The translations under genes were made by a program, and so were the position numbers. From Clostridia bacterium (GTDB lineage: Bacteria; Bacillota; Clostridia; Christensenellales; Aristaeellaceae): a DNA stretch of 50,476 bases. Where the stretch lies: NCBI GenBank assembly GCA_017481825.1, contig JAFUOR010000002.1, forward strand, positions 1-50,476. The letters are read 5' to 3'. Numbering within the stretch: position 1 is the first letter of the stretch; each line of letters opens with the position of its first letter. Shown here piece by piece: positions 1 to 7,243 of the stretch. The notes below the pieces were generated by a model that was not told the DNA's origin, searched no databases, and worked only from the letters and a program-made list of their open reading frames with translations.

Positions 1-501
1 CATGGCCACGGGCTGCCCCCAGTGGCTGGCCAGCATGCCGTACATCAGGTGCTGGAGCTGATAGGTCGCGTCTGAGGTGCCGGAGTGGCGCACCATCACC
101 TGCACGATCTGCTTGGCCAGGTACATCTGGCTGGGCAGCGCGCCCATCTTGCGCACCACCATGGGTGCCAGGGGGCCCTCCAGGGCGATCCATACGCAGC
201 GGCACTGCTCGCTGATGGCAAGGCTGGCTTCCTTTTCGCCCGCGGGCAGGAAACAGGTATCATCCGCCTTCAGCTTAAGCTCCGTGCCCTGCCAGGTCAG
301 GGTGACCTCGCCTGCCTCCACGGCGAACCATACCCATTGCTCATGGGAGCAAAGGGGATATACGCCTTTATCAAACATGGCCGTGCCGGCAGCATGAATC
401 CATGCGCCGCTGGCCTTGGTCAGGCTGCCAGGCTTATGCCACCCCTCGACGACGAGGGGGTTGGCCTCAATCTGAATATCAGCAAAAAGGAAGGATTCCA
501 T
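1..501 (-). CDS. AraC-type regulator, N-terminal part (runs off window)
   Basis: The reading frame opens with ATG at 501 and stays open for 167 codons to the window edge, so the C-terminus is missing. An AAAGGAGG box lies 9 nt upstream. The visible part looks like the cupin-type ligand-binding domain of AraC regulators: a Trp/His-rich N-terminus, a VEAGEVTL strand, then LPAGEKEASLAIS and a helical stretch ending in QLQHLMYGML. The HTH domain expected at the C-terminus would lie outside the window, so the family call is inferred. It is divergent from the M48 protease gene and has its own consensus promoter. Alternative: another cupin protein without a DNA-binding domain. Confidence 0.6.
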   Translation of the reverse strand, partial: MESFLFADIQIEANPLVVEGWHKPGSLTKASGAWIHAAGTAMFDKGVYPLCSHEQWVWFAVEAGEVTLTWQGTELKLKADDTCFLPAGEKEASLAISEQCRCVWIALEGPLAPMVVRKMGALPSQMYLAKQIVQVMVRHSGTSDATYQLQHLMYGMLASHWGQPVAM

Positions 502-548
502 GCTTCATCCGCCTCCTTTGACCAAATCGTACATTTTCCATTATGGAC

Positions 549-577
549 ATTATATCGCCCAAAGGCAACAGTGTCAA
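549..577 (-). promoter_or_regulatory. Sigma-A promoter of the AraC-type gene
   Basis: On the minus strand TTGACA (572-577) and TATAAT (549-554) are perfect consensus boxes with a 17-bp spacer, about 50 bp upstream of the start at 501. Confidence 0.8.
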
Positions 578-666
578 GGCGGGAAACGACGTTTTCGTAG
601 TGTTTTCGTAGATTTTTTGTCAAAGGGGCTGCTTTGTCTTTTCCAGGCTTTTTCGCCGCAGGAGGC

Positions 667-695
667 TTGCAGGCTCTTTCCGGGTGTGGTATGCT
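667..695 (+). promoter_or_regulatory. Sigma-A promoter of the M48 peptidase gene
   Basis: TTGCAG (667-672), a 17-bp spacer and TATGCT (690-695) lie about 30 bp upstream of the ATG at 727. Confidence 0.6.
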
Positions 696-726
696 ATCCC
701 TTGATACCGAAAAGGAGGAATCAACC

Positions 727-1944
727 ATGGATTGGAAGGTATTCATGCTCGTGCTGCTGACAGCGGAGCGGGCATTCCTGCTGCTCAAGCAGATCGTGCA
801 GTACCGCAGCGCCAATAACCCCACGCCTGCGAATCTTGCGGATGTATACGATGCGCAGACCTATCAGCAATGGAAGCGTTACAGCGCCGAAAAGTGCCGC
901 CTGGATATTGTCAGCACCCTGATCAGCTATGGGCTGATGCTGGTTTTGCTGAGCCTGGATGTGCATGCGAAGGTGGCGGGGCTCTTCCCCGGCGGCGTGT
1001 ATGTGCAGTTGATCGCCGTGCTGGTGTTCCAGACGCTGGTGGACAGCCTTGTCAGCGTTGGCCTCAACTACGTGGAGACCATGGTGATTGAGGAGAAATA
1101 CGGCTTTAACCGCTCCTCCATGAAGACTTTTGTGATGGATCAGATCCGCTCCTTCCTGCTGGAGGTGCTTTTGTCTGTGGGCATGATGAGCGCCCTGGCG
1201 GCGCTGCATCTGGCCATGGGTGACTGGGTGGTGGTGCTCTTCACGGGCGTGCTGTTTGCTTTCACGCTGGTGATGAGCTTCCTGTACCCCATCTTCTCCC
1301 GCCTGGGCAACAAGTTCACCCCTCTGGAGGAGGGCGAGCTTAAGGATAAGCTGACCGCGCTTCTGACCAAGCATGGCTATCACGTCAAGGCCATCGAGGT
1401 CATGGACGCCTCCCGCCGCACCACCAAGAGCAATGCTTACTTTACCGGCTTTGGCCGCATGAAGACCATCGTGTTGTTTGACAATCTGCTCAGCACCATG
1501 TCCACGGATGAGATCTGCGCGGTGTTTGCCCATGAGCTGGGTCACGGCCTGCACAAGGATGTGCTCAAGAAGCAGGCGATGAACATCATCAACCTGTTTG
1601 CGATGGCAGCGCTGGTATGGCTGACGGTGCGCGAGCCTGCGCTGCATCAGGCCTTTGGCTTTGGCGGCGTGAATTACGGATTTGCCTTTATTCTCCTGGG
1701 CTTTGAGCTGGGGCTGGTACAGCCGGTGTTGGGCATGGTGATGAATGCATACAGCCGCTATGCGGAATACCGGGCGGACCGTCAGGCGGTGGCGGAGGGC
1801 TATGGCGAGGCGCTGGTCAGTGGTTTGAAGAAGCTGGCGCGGGGCAATTTTGCGCATCTTGCGCCCTCGCCTCTGCTGGTAGTCCTGGAATACAGTCACC
1901 CGCCCCTCGGCGCCAGAATAAAAGCCATCCAACAAGGGACCTAA
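727..1944 (+). CDS. M48 (Ste24-type) integral membrane zinc metallopeptidase
   Basis: 405 residues. ATG at 727 is chosen because AAAGGAGGA sits 8 nt upstream; an in-frame ATG at 634 would give an unconvincing extension. Hydrophobic segments at about 4-20, 60-80, 95-115, 135-190 and 285-330 flank the zinc site HELGH at residues 269-273, and Glu347 in the YAEYRAD motif supplies the third ligand. This layout matches CAAX prenyl protease 1 (Ste24) and bacterial M48 peptidases, which cleave membrane or exported proteins. All catalytic residues are present, so it should be active. The bacterial substrate is unknown. It stands alone behind its own promoter and is followed by a hairpin repeat. Confidence 0.9.
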   Translation: MDWKVFMLVLLTAERAFLLLKQIVQYRSANNPTPANLADVYDAQTYQQWKRYSAEKCRLDIVSTLISYGLMLVLLSLDVHAKVAGLFPGGVYVQLIAVLVFQTLVDSLVSVGLNYVETMVIEEKYGFNRSSMKTFVMDQIRSFLLEVLLSVGMMSALAALHLAMGDWVVVLFTGVLFAFTLVMSFLYPIFSRLGNKFTPLEEGELKDKLTALLTKHGYHVKAIEVMDASRRTTKSNAYFTGFGRMKTIVLFDNLLSTMSTDEICAVFAHELGHGLHKDVLKKQAMNIINLFAMAALVWLTVREPALHQAFGFGGVNYGFAFILLGFELGLVQPVLGMVMNAYSRYAEYRADRQAVAEGYGEALVSGLKKLARGNFAHLAPSPLLVVLEYSHPPLGARIKAIQQGT

Positions 1945-1958
1945 AAGAAGGGGTGCAA

Positions 1959-2001
1959 AAGGGCTCTTGGCCCTTCGCGGTGTTAAGGGGCAGAGCCCCT
2001 T
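1959..2001 (+). repeat. Double-hairpin intergenic repeat, copy 1
   Basis: Two adjacent short palindromes follow the M48 gene: AAGGGC/GCCCTT (1959-1964 with 1970-1975) and AAGGGGC/GCCCCTT (1985-1991 with 1995-2001). The same arrangement, with related sequence, recurs at 7119-7170, so this is probably a dispersed intergenic repeat. It may also end transcription, but no T-run follows. Confidence 0.55.
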
Positions 2002-2121
2002 GCCGTCGGATGTATTCCGCGCCGCAGTGCAAATCCCCACAACGATACTCGTCATTTCCCGCTCCCGGGAAATAGGAGAGAGTTCCCCCCTACAAAGGAA
2101 CAGAAAAAACCGGAGGCATCC

Positions 2122-3279
2122 ATGTTCCATCTTCTCTTAGCCGTCATCTACGCAGCCTTCATCAGCCTTGGTCTCCCTGACGCCCTCCTTGGCGCCGCAT
2201 GGCCTATCATGTACACCCAATTCGACGTCCCCGTATCCTATGCGGGGATCGTATCCATGCTTATAGCAGGCTGCACGGTCATTTCCGGCCTTGCGAGCGA
2301 TCGCCTCACCCGCTGGCTGGGCGCAGGGCGGGTCACGGCGCTGAGCGTCGGCATGACGGCCCTGGCGCTGCTGGGCTTTTCCTTCAGCAGTCAGTACTGG
2401 ATGCTGCTCCTCTTTGCGATTCCCTACGGCCTTGGCGCAGGCAGCGTTGATGCGGCGCTGAACAACTACGTCGCCCTGCACTATTCCAGCCGCCATATGA
2501 GCTGGCTGCACTGCATGTGGGGCATCGGCGCGTCGGCAGGCCCAGTGATCATGGGATGGGTGCTGACAGGCAATGCCGCCAACTGGCCGATGGGCTACCG
2601 CATCGTGGGCATCATTCAGGTGGCGTTGACGGCGGTGATTCTGCTGAGCCTGCCGATGTGGAAGACCCGTCCGCAGGATGAGGCGGCGCAGATCAATCCG
2701 CAGGCGCTGTCGCTCAAGGCCCTCGTCTGCATGCCCGGCGCGAAGGAAGTGCTGGTGACGTTCTTCTGCTACTGTGCGCTGGAGTCCACGGCAGGACTGT
2801 GGGCCAGCAGCTTCCTGGTGCTTCATCATGCCCTGACGGAGGAGGTCGCGGCTCGGTGCGCGAGCCTGTTTTATATCGGCATCACCGTGGGGCGTGCCAT
2901 CAGCGGCTTTGCCACGATACGCTTTGATGATACGCAAATGGTACGCATCGGTCTTGGCGTCATGGCGGCGGGCATGCTGGTGATGCTTCTGCCCCTGGGC
3001 GAGATCGCTGCGATGGCGGGACTGATCATCTTCGGCCTGGGCTGTGCGCCGACGTATCCGTGCATCATCCATGCCACGCCCATCCGGTTCGGCACGGAGA
3101 AATCCCAGGCCTTCATCGGCGTGCAGATGGCCAGTGCCTATATGGGTACGACCCTCATGCCGCCGCTGTTCGGGCTGATTGCCAACAACATCAGCGCCGG
3201 GCTGTATCCGGTGTATCTCGCGGCGCTGCTGGTGCTGATGATCGTGATGCATGAGCGGCTGATTAAGGTAACGGAATAA
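2122..3279 (+). CDS. MFS transporter
   Basis: 385 residues, almost entirely hydrophobic, with about 12 predicted membrane segments in two halves split by a loop near residues 175-200 (PMWKTRPQDEAAQ). The first cytoplasmic loop has the MFS-like pattern GLASDRLTRWLGAGRV near residues 55-70. A GGAGG box ends 5 nt before the ATG. The N-terminus (GLPDALLGAAWP, about residues 18-29) resembles MFS sugar permeases of the FucP/YfkF type, but the substrate cannot be read from sequence. It is flanked by intergenic regions and not evidently in an operon. Confidence 0.85.
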   Translation: MFHLLLAVIYAAFISLGLPDALLGAAWPIMYTQFDVPVSYAGIVSMLIAGCTVISGLASDRLTRWLGAGRVTALSVGMTALALLGFSFSSQYWMLLLFAIPYGLGAGSVDAALNNYVALHYSSRHMSWLHCMWGIGASAGPVIMGWVLTGNAANWPMGYRIVGIIQVALTAVILLSLPMWKTRPQDEAAQINPQALSLKALVCMPGAKEVLVTFFCYCALESTAGLWASSFLVLHHALTEEVAARCASLFYIGITVGRAISGFATIRFDDTQMVRIGLGVMAAGMLVMLLPLGEIAAMAGLIIFGLGCAPTYPCIIHATPIRFGTEKSQAFIGVQMASAYMGTTLMPPLFGLIANNISAGLYPVYLAALLVLMIVMHERLIKVTE

Positions 3280-3318
3280 CAGGCAGATCCGCTGTGCAGG
3301 TGCGCAGCGGACTTTGCG

Positions 3319-3347
3319 TTGACAGCAGGGGGCGGCTGTGCTATACT
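3319..3347 (+). promoter_or_regulatory. Sigma-A promoter of the erm leader transcript
   Basis: TTGACA (3319-3324), a 17-bp spacer and TATACT (3342-3347). Transcription would begin about 25 bp before the leader-peptide ATG, leaving a leader of roughly 180 nt ahead of the methylase gene. Confidence 0.85.
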
Positions 3348-3379
3348 GACCCTATCCTGCAGAAAGCGAAGGTGACACC

Positions 3380-3433
3380 ATGGGTGTACGCATGACGGCC
3401 TTCTGCATCCGGATCGCCCGGATGTGGAAGTAA
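3380..3433 (+). CDS. Erm leader peptide, 17 residues
   Basis: ATG at 3380 opens a 17-codon frame, MGVRMTAFCIRIARMWK, ending at TAA 3431-3433, with AAGGTG a few bases upstream. A short peptide between a strong promoter and an erm gene, followed at once by nested inverted repeats, is the classic layout of macrolide-induced attenuation: an antibiotic-bound ribosome stalls on the peptide and frees the methylase start. It is rich in Arg and Ile but matches none of the ErmC (IFVI), ErmA (IAVV) or ErmD (RLR) stall motifs exactly. The role is inferred from layout. Confidence 0.7.
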   Translation: MGVRMTAFCIRIARMWK

Positions 3434-3540
3434 AGGCACGACGGACTGAGCAGCAGTCATGAACTGTCATGAGGACAGTTTATTTGTCGTGCCTTGTTTG
3501 CTGCCGTCATCGCTTACAAACGAGGTGTTTTTTCGTGCCT
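3433..3540 (+). promoter_or_regulatory. Translation attenuator with alternative hairpins before erm
   Basis: The leader stop codon overlaps AAGGCACGAC (3433-3442). This can pair with GTCGTGCCTT (3486-3495, 10 bp) or, through its AGGCACGA part (3434-3441), with TCGTGCCT (3533-3540), which contains the erm GTG start. Smaller nested hairpins are GACTG/CAGTC (3444-3448 with 3454-3458) and ACTGTC/GACAGT (3463-3468 with 3474-3479). Mutually exclusive pairings that can bury or expose the start are typical of inducible erm genes. Confidence 0.7.
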
Positions 3541-4275
3541 AAAAATGAATACAGCATATCACAGAATTTCCTGACCAGCACGCGTACCATCGAACGCCTG
3601 CTGGCACTGACCGATTTGTCCGCTGCCGATACCGTGCTGGAGATCGGCACGGGCAAGGGACATATCACCCGGGCGCTGAGCCGCCGCTGCGGACGCGTCC
3701 TGACCTATGAGATCGACCCGGTGCTGGCGTCGCGGCTGCGGGGGACGCTGCCGCCTAATGTGCGCTTGTACCAGGCGGATTTCCTCCGCGCGCCGCTGCC
3801 CAAAGGCACATACAGCGTCTTTGCCAACATCCCCTTCAACATCACCACCGGCATTATCCGTAATCTGACGCAGGGGAAAAATCCGCCCCGGGCGGCCTGG
3901 CTGATTGTCGAGCGCGGCGCGGCCATGCGCTTTTGCGGCTTGCCCCGGGAGACGGCGGCCAGCCTGATGCTCAAGCCCTGGTGGGAGGTTCGCATCGTCC
4001 GCCATCTGCGGCGGGAGGACTTCCATCCCATGCCATCGGTGGACTGCGTGCTGCTGGAGCTGCGCCGCAGGGAGGCGCCCGACCTTTCTGTCGGGGAGCG
4101 AAGGGATTGGGAGCTGTTCACCACCCGCGTGCTGCGGCAGGGCCTTCGGGGGCTGCTGACGCCCAGGCAGATATCCCGTGCATTCAAAGAGACGGATATC
4201 CCCATGTCAGCCACGATGCGCTATGTGCAGTGGCTCTGCCTTTTTCGATGTTTCCGCGCTTCCCGGCATTCCTGA
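3535..4275 (+). CDS. erm: Erm-type 23S rRNA (adenine-N6) methyltransferase
   Basis: 246 residues from GTG at 3535, which has GAGGTG 8 nt upstream and begins just before the conserved YSISQNFLTS motif; an in-frame ATG at 3469 would add a Cys-rich tail foreign to the family. SAM-binding motif I is LEIGTGKGHITR (about residues 36-47), followed by the acidic YEID and the NIPF catalytic motif (about residue 100), then the C-terminal lobe with EDFHPMPSVDCVLLEL. Erm enzymes dimethylate A2058 and give resistance to macrolides, lincosamides and streptogramin B. SQNF and NIPF separate it from housekeeping KsgA. Its base composition matches the neighbours, which suggests a long-resident gene. Confidence 0.85.
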   Translation: MPKNEYSISQNFLTSTRTIERLLALTDLSAADTVLEIGTGKGHITRALSRRCGRVLTYEIDPVLASRLRGTLPPNVRLYQADFLRAPLPKGTYSVFANIPFNITTGIIRNLTQGKNPPRAAWLIVERGAAMRFCGLPRETAASLMLKPWWEVRIVRHLRREDFHPMPSVDCVLLELRRREAPDLSVGERRDWELFTTRVLRQGLRGLLTPRQISRAFKETDIPMSATMRYVQWLCLFRCFRASRHS

Positions 4276-4305
4276 TGCAGGATAGTCCCGGTTCAATGAC
4301 GAATA

Positions 4306-4336
4306 CTACCTCCCTGAACGGACTTCGGGGAGGTAG
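4306..4336 (+). promoter_or_regulatory. Hairpin burying the cinA ribosome binding site
   Basis: CTACCTCCCTGAA (4306-4318) pairs with TTCGGGGAGGTAG (4324-4336) in a 13-bp stem (one G-U pair) with a 5-nt loop. The 3' arm contains the GGGGAGG ribosome binding site of cinA. No T-run follows, so a role in translation is more likely than termination. Confidence 0.65.
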
Positions 4337-4340
4337 CTTT

Positions 4341-5621
4341 ATGATTGCGGAAATCCTGTGTGTCGGCACCGAATTATTGATGGGTCAGGTGCTCAATACC
4401 AACGCGCAGTTTTTGTCCCGGCGCTTGTCGGCACTGGGGGTAAGCCAGTATCATCAGACGGTGGTGGGAGATAATGCCGACCGTCTGGAGGCGGCGTATC
4501 GTCTGGCACTGTCCCGGGCGGATGTGGTGATCACCTCCGGCGGCCTCGGCCCCACGGTGGACGATATCACCAAACGCGTGGCGGCAAAGGTCGCGGGCAA
4601 GGAGCTGGTGATTTTTCCGGAGGCGGAGGAAATGGTGCGCTCAAGGTTCCGCCAGTACCATCGCGACATGACGCAGAACAATCTGTCCCAGGCCATGTTT
4701 ACGCCCGATACCACGCTGCTGCTCAATCCCAACGGAACCGCGCCGGGCGCGATCGTCCCCATGGGCGGGGGCAAGGTGGTCATTCACCTGCCGGGGCCGC
4801 CGGTGGAGCTGCAGCCGATGTTCATCGATCAGGTAGAGCCCTATCTGCACCGCCGTTCCGGCCGGGTGCTGGTGAGCCGCTACATCCGTATCTTCGGCAT
4901 GGGCGAGGCGGAGGTGGACAGCCGCCTGAGCGATCTTGAAACCGGGGGCAACCCGACGCTGTCGCCCTATTGTTCCCTGGGGGAGGTGCAGCTGCGGGCC
5001 ACTGCGGGTGCGAAGACGAAGGAGGAGGCCGAGGCACTCCTGCAGCCCCTGCTGGATACGGTGAAGGAGCGCCTTGGCAGCGTCATCTACGCCATCGAGG
5101 AGGACGATGCGGGTTCGCTGGCGAAGTCTGCCGTGGAGGCCCTGAAGGCCCGCGGCTGGACCTGTGCGGCCTGCGAAAGCCTCACGGGCGGCATGATTGC
5201 GGCGAATCTGGTGGATATCCCCGGTTCGTCCTCAGTGGTGCGCGGCGGACTGGTGACCTACCAGACGGACACGAAAACCCTGCTGGCGGATGTTCCGGCG
5301 GAGGTCATCGCGCTCAAGGGCGTGGTGAGCGCCGAGGTGGCCATCGCCATGGCGGAAGGAACGCGCAGACGTCTGGGTACGGATATTGCTGTGAGCGCCA
5401 CGGGCGTCGCCGGCCCTGACGGCGGCACACCCGAATGTCCGGTGGGCACGGTGTTCCTGGGCGTTTCGACGGTGGACAGGCGGTATGCCATCCCCCTGGC
5501 GCTCACTGGTAACCGCAGCCGCATCCGTACGCTGGCAATGAAAAATGCGGTCAATGCCCTCCGCCTGGAGGCGCTGGGGCTGGAACCGGCGACCATCCGC
5601 GAGGGAAATGCACACAAATAA
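4341..5621 (+). CDS. cinA: CinA, nicotinamide-nucleotide amidohydrolase family
   Basis: 426 residues, the usual length. ATG at 4341 follows GGGGAGG and begins the conserved MIAEILCVGTELLMGQ. The N-terminal MoaB/Mog-like COG1058 domain (about 1-170) carries TSGGLGPTVDD. The C-terminal PncC domain (about 265-420) carries ACESLTGG, with the catalytic Ser, and GVAGPDGG. CinA proteins combine ADP-ribose pyrophosphatase-type and NMN deamidase activities in pyridine-nucleotide recycling and were first noticed as competence/damage-inducible genes. It sits 65 nt after erm, probably co-transcribed in part, with its ribosome binding site inside a hairpin. Confidence 0.95.
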   Translation: MIAEILCVGTELLMGQVLNTNAQFLSRRLSALGVSQYHQTVVGDNADRLEAAYRLALSRADVVITSGGLGPTVDDITKRVAAKVAGKELVIFPEAEEMVRSRFRQYHRDMTQNNLSQAMFTPDTTLLLNPNGTAPGAIVPMGGGKVVIHLPGPPVELQPMFIDQVEPYLHRRSGRVLVSRYIRIFGMGEAEVDSRLSDLETGGNPTLSPYCSLGEVQLRATAGAKTKEEAEALLQPLLDTVKERLGSVIYAIEEDDAGSLAKSAVEALKARGWTCAACESLTGGMIAANLVDIPGSSSVVRGGLVTYQTDTKTLLADVPAEVIALKGVVSAEVAIAMAEGTRRRLGTDIAVSATGVAGPDGGTPECPVGTVFLGVSTVDRRYAIPLALTGNRSRIRTLAMKNAVNALRLEALGLEPATIREGNAHK

Positions 5622-5624
5622 AAT

Positions 5625-5652
5625 CACGCCGGCCATTCATGTGGTCGGCGTG
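5625..5652. terminator. Terminator between convergent cinA and esterase genes
   Basis: CACGCCGGCCA (5625-5635) pairs with TGGTCGGCGTG (5642-5652) with one G-U pair and a 6-nt loop. On the minus strand it runs into ATTTTATTT, so it can serve the esterase gene as well as cinA. Confidence 0.7.
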
Positions 5653-5668
5653 TATTCATTGGAACGGC

Positions 5669-6430
5669 TTACTTTTCCAGCATCCAGGGGATGAACTTGG
5701 CGATCTCCCGATCCCAGAAGCCCCATTCGTGCACCGCATCCGGCTCGTCGTAGGAGGTTACGTCCCACCCGTTTTTCTGGAGCGCGGGGACGAATTTGCG
5801 GTGCTGGTCGTAGAGGAAATCCGCTGTGCCGCAGGAGACGTACAGGCGGGGCTTGACGGGCGCATCAGCGTTGACCTTCATGAGGTGATAGAGGTCGTTT
5901 TCCGAACCACGTACGGCCTTGCGGCCATAGATGCGTTCCCAGTCGTCCTGACGGCGGCGGGCCATGCTGGCGATGTCCGACGCGCCGGAGAAGCTTGCTG
6001 CGGCGGCAAAGCGTTCCGGATGGGAGAGCGCCAGCTTCATCGCGCCGTAGCCGCCCATTGAAAGTCCAGCAACAAAGGTGTCCTCAGGCTTGGCGGAAAT
6101 GCGGAAGAAACGCTGCATCTGGGTGGGCAGCTCCTCGCTGACATAGTCCCAGTAGCGTTCGCCGTGCACCTCATTGCAGTAGAAGGAGTGGTTCACCGCA
6201 GGCATGATGACGGCCAGGTTGTGCCGGGCGGCATAGCGTTCAATGCTGGTGCGGCGCTGCCAGATGGTATGGTCGTCGCTGTATCCATGCAGGAGATAGA
6301 GCACCTTGGGCAGCTCGCCGGCGCCGGAGGCCGTCACGCCAATGCCCTGATCGCTCTCGGGCAGAATGACCTCAACGCTGGAAGCAACATTGAGCGCTTT
6401 GGAGAAGAAATGCGCATGCATCAGAGCCAT
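5669..6430 (-). CDS. Alpha/beta-hydrolase esterase (esterase D / tributyrin esterase type)
   Basis: 253 residues. ATG at 6430 follows AAGGAGG. The early LYLLHGYSDDHTIW gives the oxyanion region, GLSMGGYG carries the nucleophilic Ser (about residue 125), the SCGTADFLYD stretch holds the likely acid, and VHEWGFWD holds the catalytic His. The fold matches the esterase D / feruloyl or acetyl-xylan esterase family. No signal peptide is seen, so it is probably cytoplasmic, acting on short acyl esters of sugars or on S-formylglutathione-like substrates; the true substrate is not readable. It lies 15 nt downstream of the small secreted protein gene, in the same transcript. Confidence 0.85.
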   Translation of the reverse strand: MALMHAHFFSKALNVASSVEVILPESDQGIGVTASGAGELPKVLYLLHGYSDDHTIWQRRTSIERYAARHNLAVIMPAVNHSFYCNEVHGERYWDYVSEELPTQMQRFFRISAKPEDTFVAGLSMGGYGAMKLALSHPERFAAAASFSGASDIASMARRRQDDWERIYGRKAVRGSENDLYHLMKVNADAPVKPRLYVSCGTADFLYDQHRKFVPALQKNGWDVTSYDEPDAVHEWGFWDREIAKFIPWMLEK

Positions 6431-6445
6431 GGGGAGACCTCCTTA

Positions 6446-6931
6446 TCATTCGTGCGGCAGGATGGATACGCCGTTGACAGTGGCAAGAGCCAGCAGCTCA
6501 TCCAGGAGGAGCTGCACCTTTTCTTCATCGCCCCCCAGATCATAGCCGGCGAGGATGAGCAGATCGCCCTCAAAGAGCACCATGACCGTCAGCTGGTCAA
6601 CGCCCACGCCGAGGCGGTCAGGTGTCACGGCCTGCAGGCCATGAAAGCCCTCGGTCAGCACCAGCGCCTCGCCGGGTACGGCTGCTGCCTCGAACTGCGC
6701 CATCAGCATGGGCAGAGAGGCCGCAGGGTCTTCATCCGGGATGCGGGGAATGACCATCGCCACCACGCGCGTGCCGGTGCGTACATAGGTACGGCTGGCT
6801 TCGTTCTCTTCAATGACCACATCAGCCGGAGCCGTCAACACAAAGGGCAAAAACGGATCAACAGCCGTCTCCGCCAGGGCAGGCGTCAGGAGCATAAGCG
6901 CCATAAGCAGCGCAAGCAGTGTCTTTTTCAC
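6446..6931 (-). CDS. Small secreted protein, function unknown
   Basis: 161 residues from GTG at 6931, with AGGAGGG 7 nt upstream; the nearby ATG is out of frame and meets a stop at once. MKKTLLALLMALMLLTPALA is a clear signal peptide with cleavage near AETAV. The mature part has no Cys and alternates strands and helices (VVIEENEASRTYVRTGTR, LTVMVLFEGDLLILAGYDLGG), a pattern seen in small periplasmic-type domains such as DUF4367- or PsbP-like folds, but I do not recognise the family. It is first in a two-gene transcript with the esterase. Confidence 0.75.
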   Translation of the reverse strand: MKKTLLALLMALMLLTPALAETAVDPFLPFVLTAPADVVIEENEASRTYVRTGTRVVAMVIPRIPDEDPAASLPMLMAQFEAAAVPGEALVLTEGFHGLQAVTPDRLGVGVDQLTVMVLFEGDLLILAGYDLGGDEEKVQLLLDELLALATVNGVSILPHE

Positions 6932-6960
6932 ATCGATCCCTCCTATCAGGTGGTGTTTTC

Positions 6961-6990
6961 ATGATACATCAGGCGGACAGGGATTGTCAA
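6961..6990 (-). promoter_or_regulatory. Sigma-A promoter of the secreted protein / esterase transcript
   Basis: On the minus strand TTGACA (6985-6990), an 18-bp spacer and TATCAT (6961-6966), about 30 bp upstream of the GTG start. Confidence 0.7.
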
Positions 6991-7118
6991 TTCGCGAGTT
7001 GTAACAAAGTTTGTTCACGGATCTGAGCCAAAGCGTGATCAACAAGGTACACAGGATTTCGTCTCCGCAATAACCACGCGCGCGCAATGCCAACCGAAGG
7101 TACGCAAGCGAGATCGCA

Positions 7119-7170
7119 AAAAGGGGTTCTTGGGGGCGAAGCGCTTCCTAAGCAGGGGGCAGGCCCCTGG
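7119..7170 (+). repeat. Double-hairpin intergenic repeat, copy 2
   Basis: It has the same plan as 1959-2001: an AAAAGGGGTTCTTGGGGG-like first palindrome, then AGGGGGCAGGCCCCT. Shared words include TTCTTGG/CTCTTGG and the GGGGCAG-GCCCC core. Such GC-rich paired palindromes are common dispersed repeats in gut Clostridia. Confidence 0.5.
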
Positions 7171-7175
7171 TTCCC

Positions 7176-7205
7176 TTGACAGAGGACTTCCCCGGGTGCT
7201 ATGAT
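7176..7205 (+). promoter_or_regulatory. Sigma-A promoter of the sugar-transferase operon
   Basis: TTGACA (7176-7181), an 18-bp spacer and TATGAT (7200-7205), 38 bp before the ATG at 7244. Confidence 0.75.
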
Positions 7206-7243
7206 GGCACTGTAAAAGGCCCGGGGCCGGAAGGGAGGCAGCG

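Larger units (their letters stand above)
6932..7243. other. Intergenic region between divergent genes
   Basis: It holds the two divergent promoters listed separately and double-hairpin repeat copy 2. Between about 7000 and 7115 I see only a stretch with alternating GCGCGCGC near 7078 and no gene. Confidence 0.6.

Noticed and set aside
721-2130. Antisense frame of 469 codons over the M48 gene
   Set aside because: The M48 protein has its zinc site and start signals; the antisense product is His/Gln-rich low-complexity sequence.
3469-3534. ATG at 3469 as the erm start
   Set aside because: It lies inside the attenuator hairpin, lacks a ribosome binding site and adds a Cys-rich segment foreign to Erm proteins; GTG at 3535 fits better.
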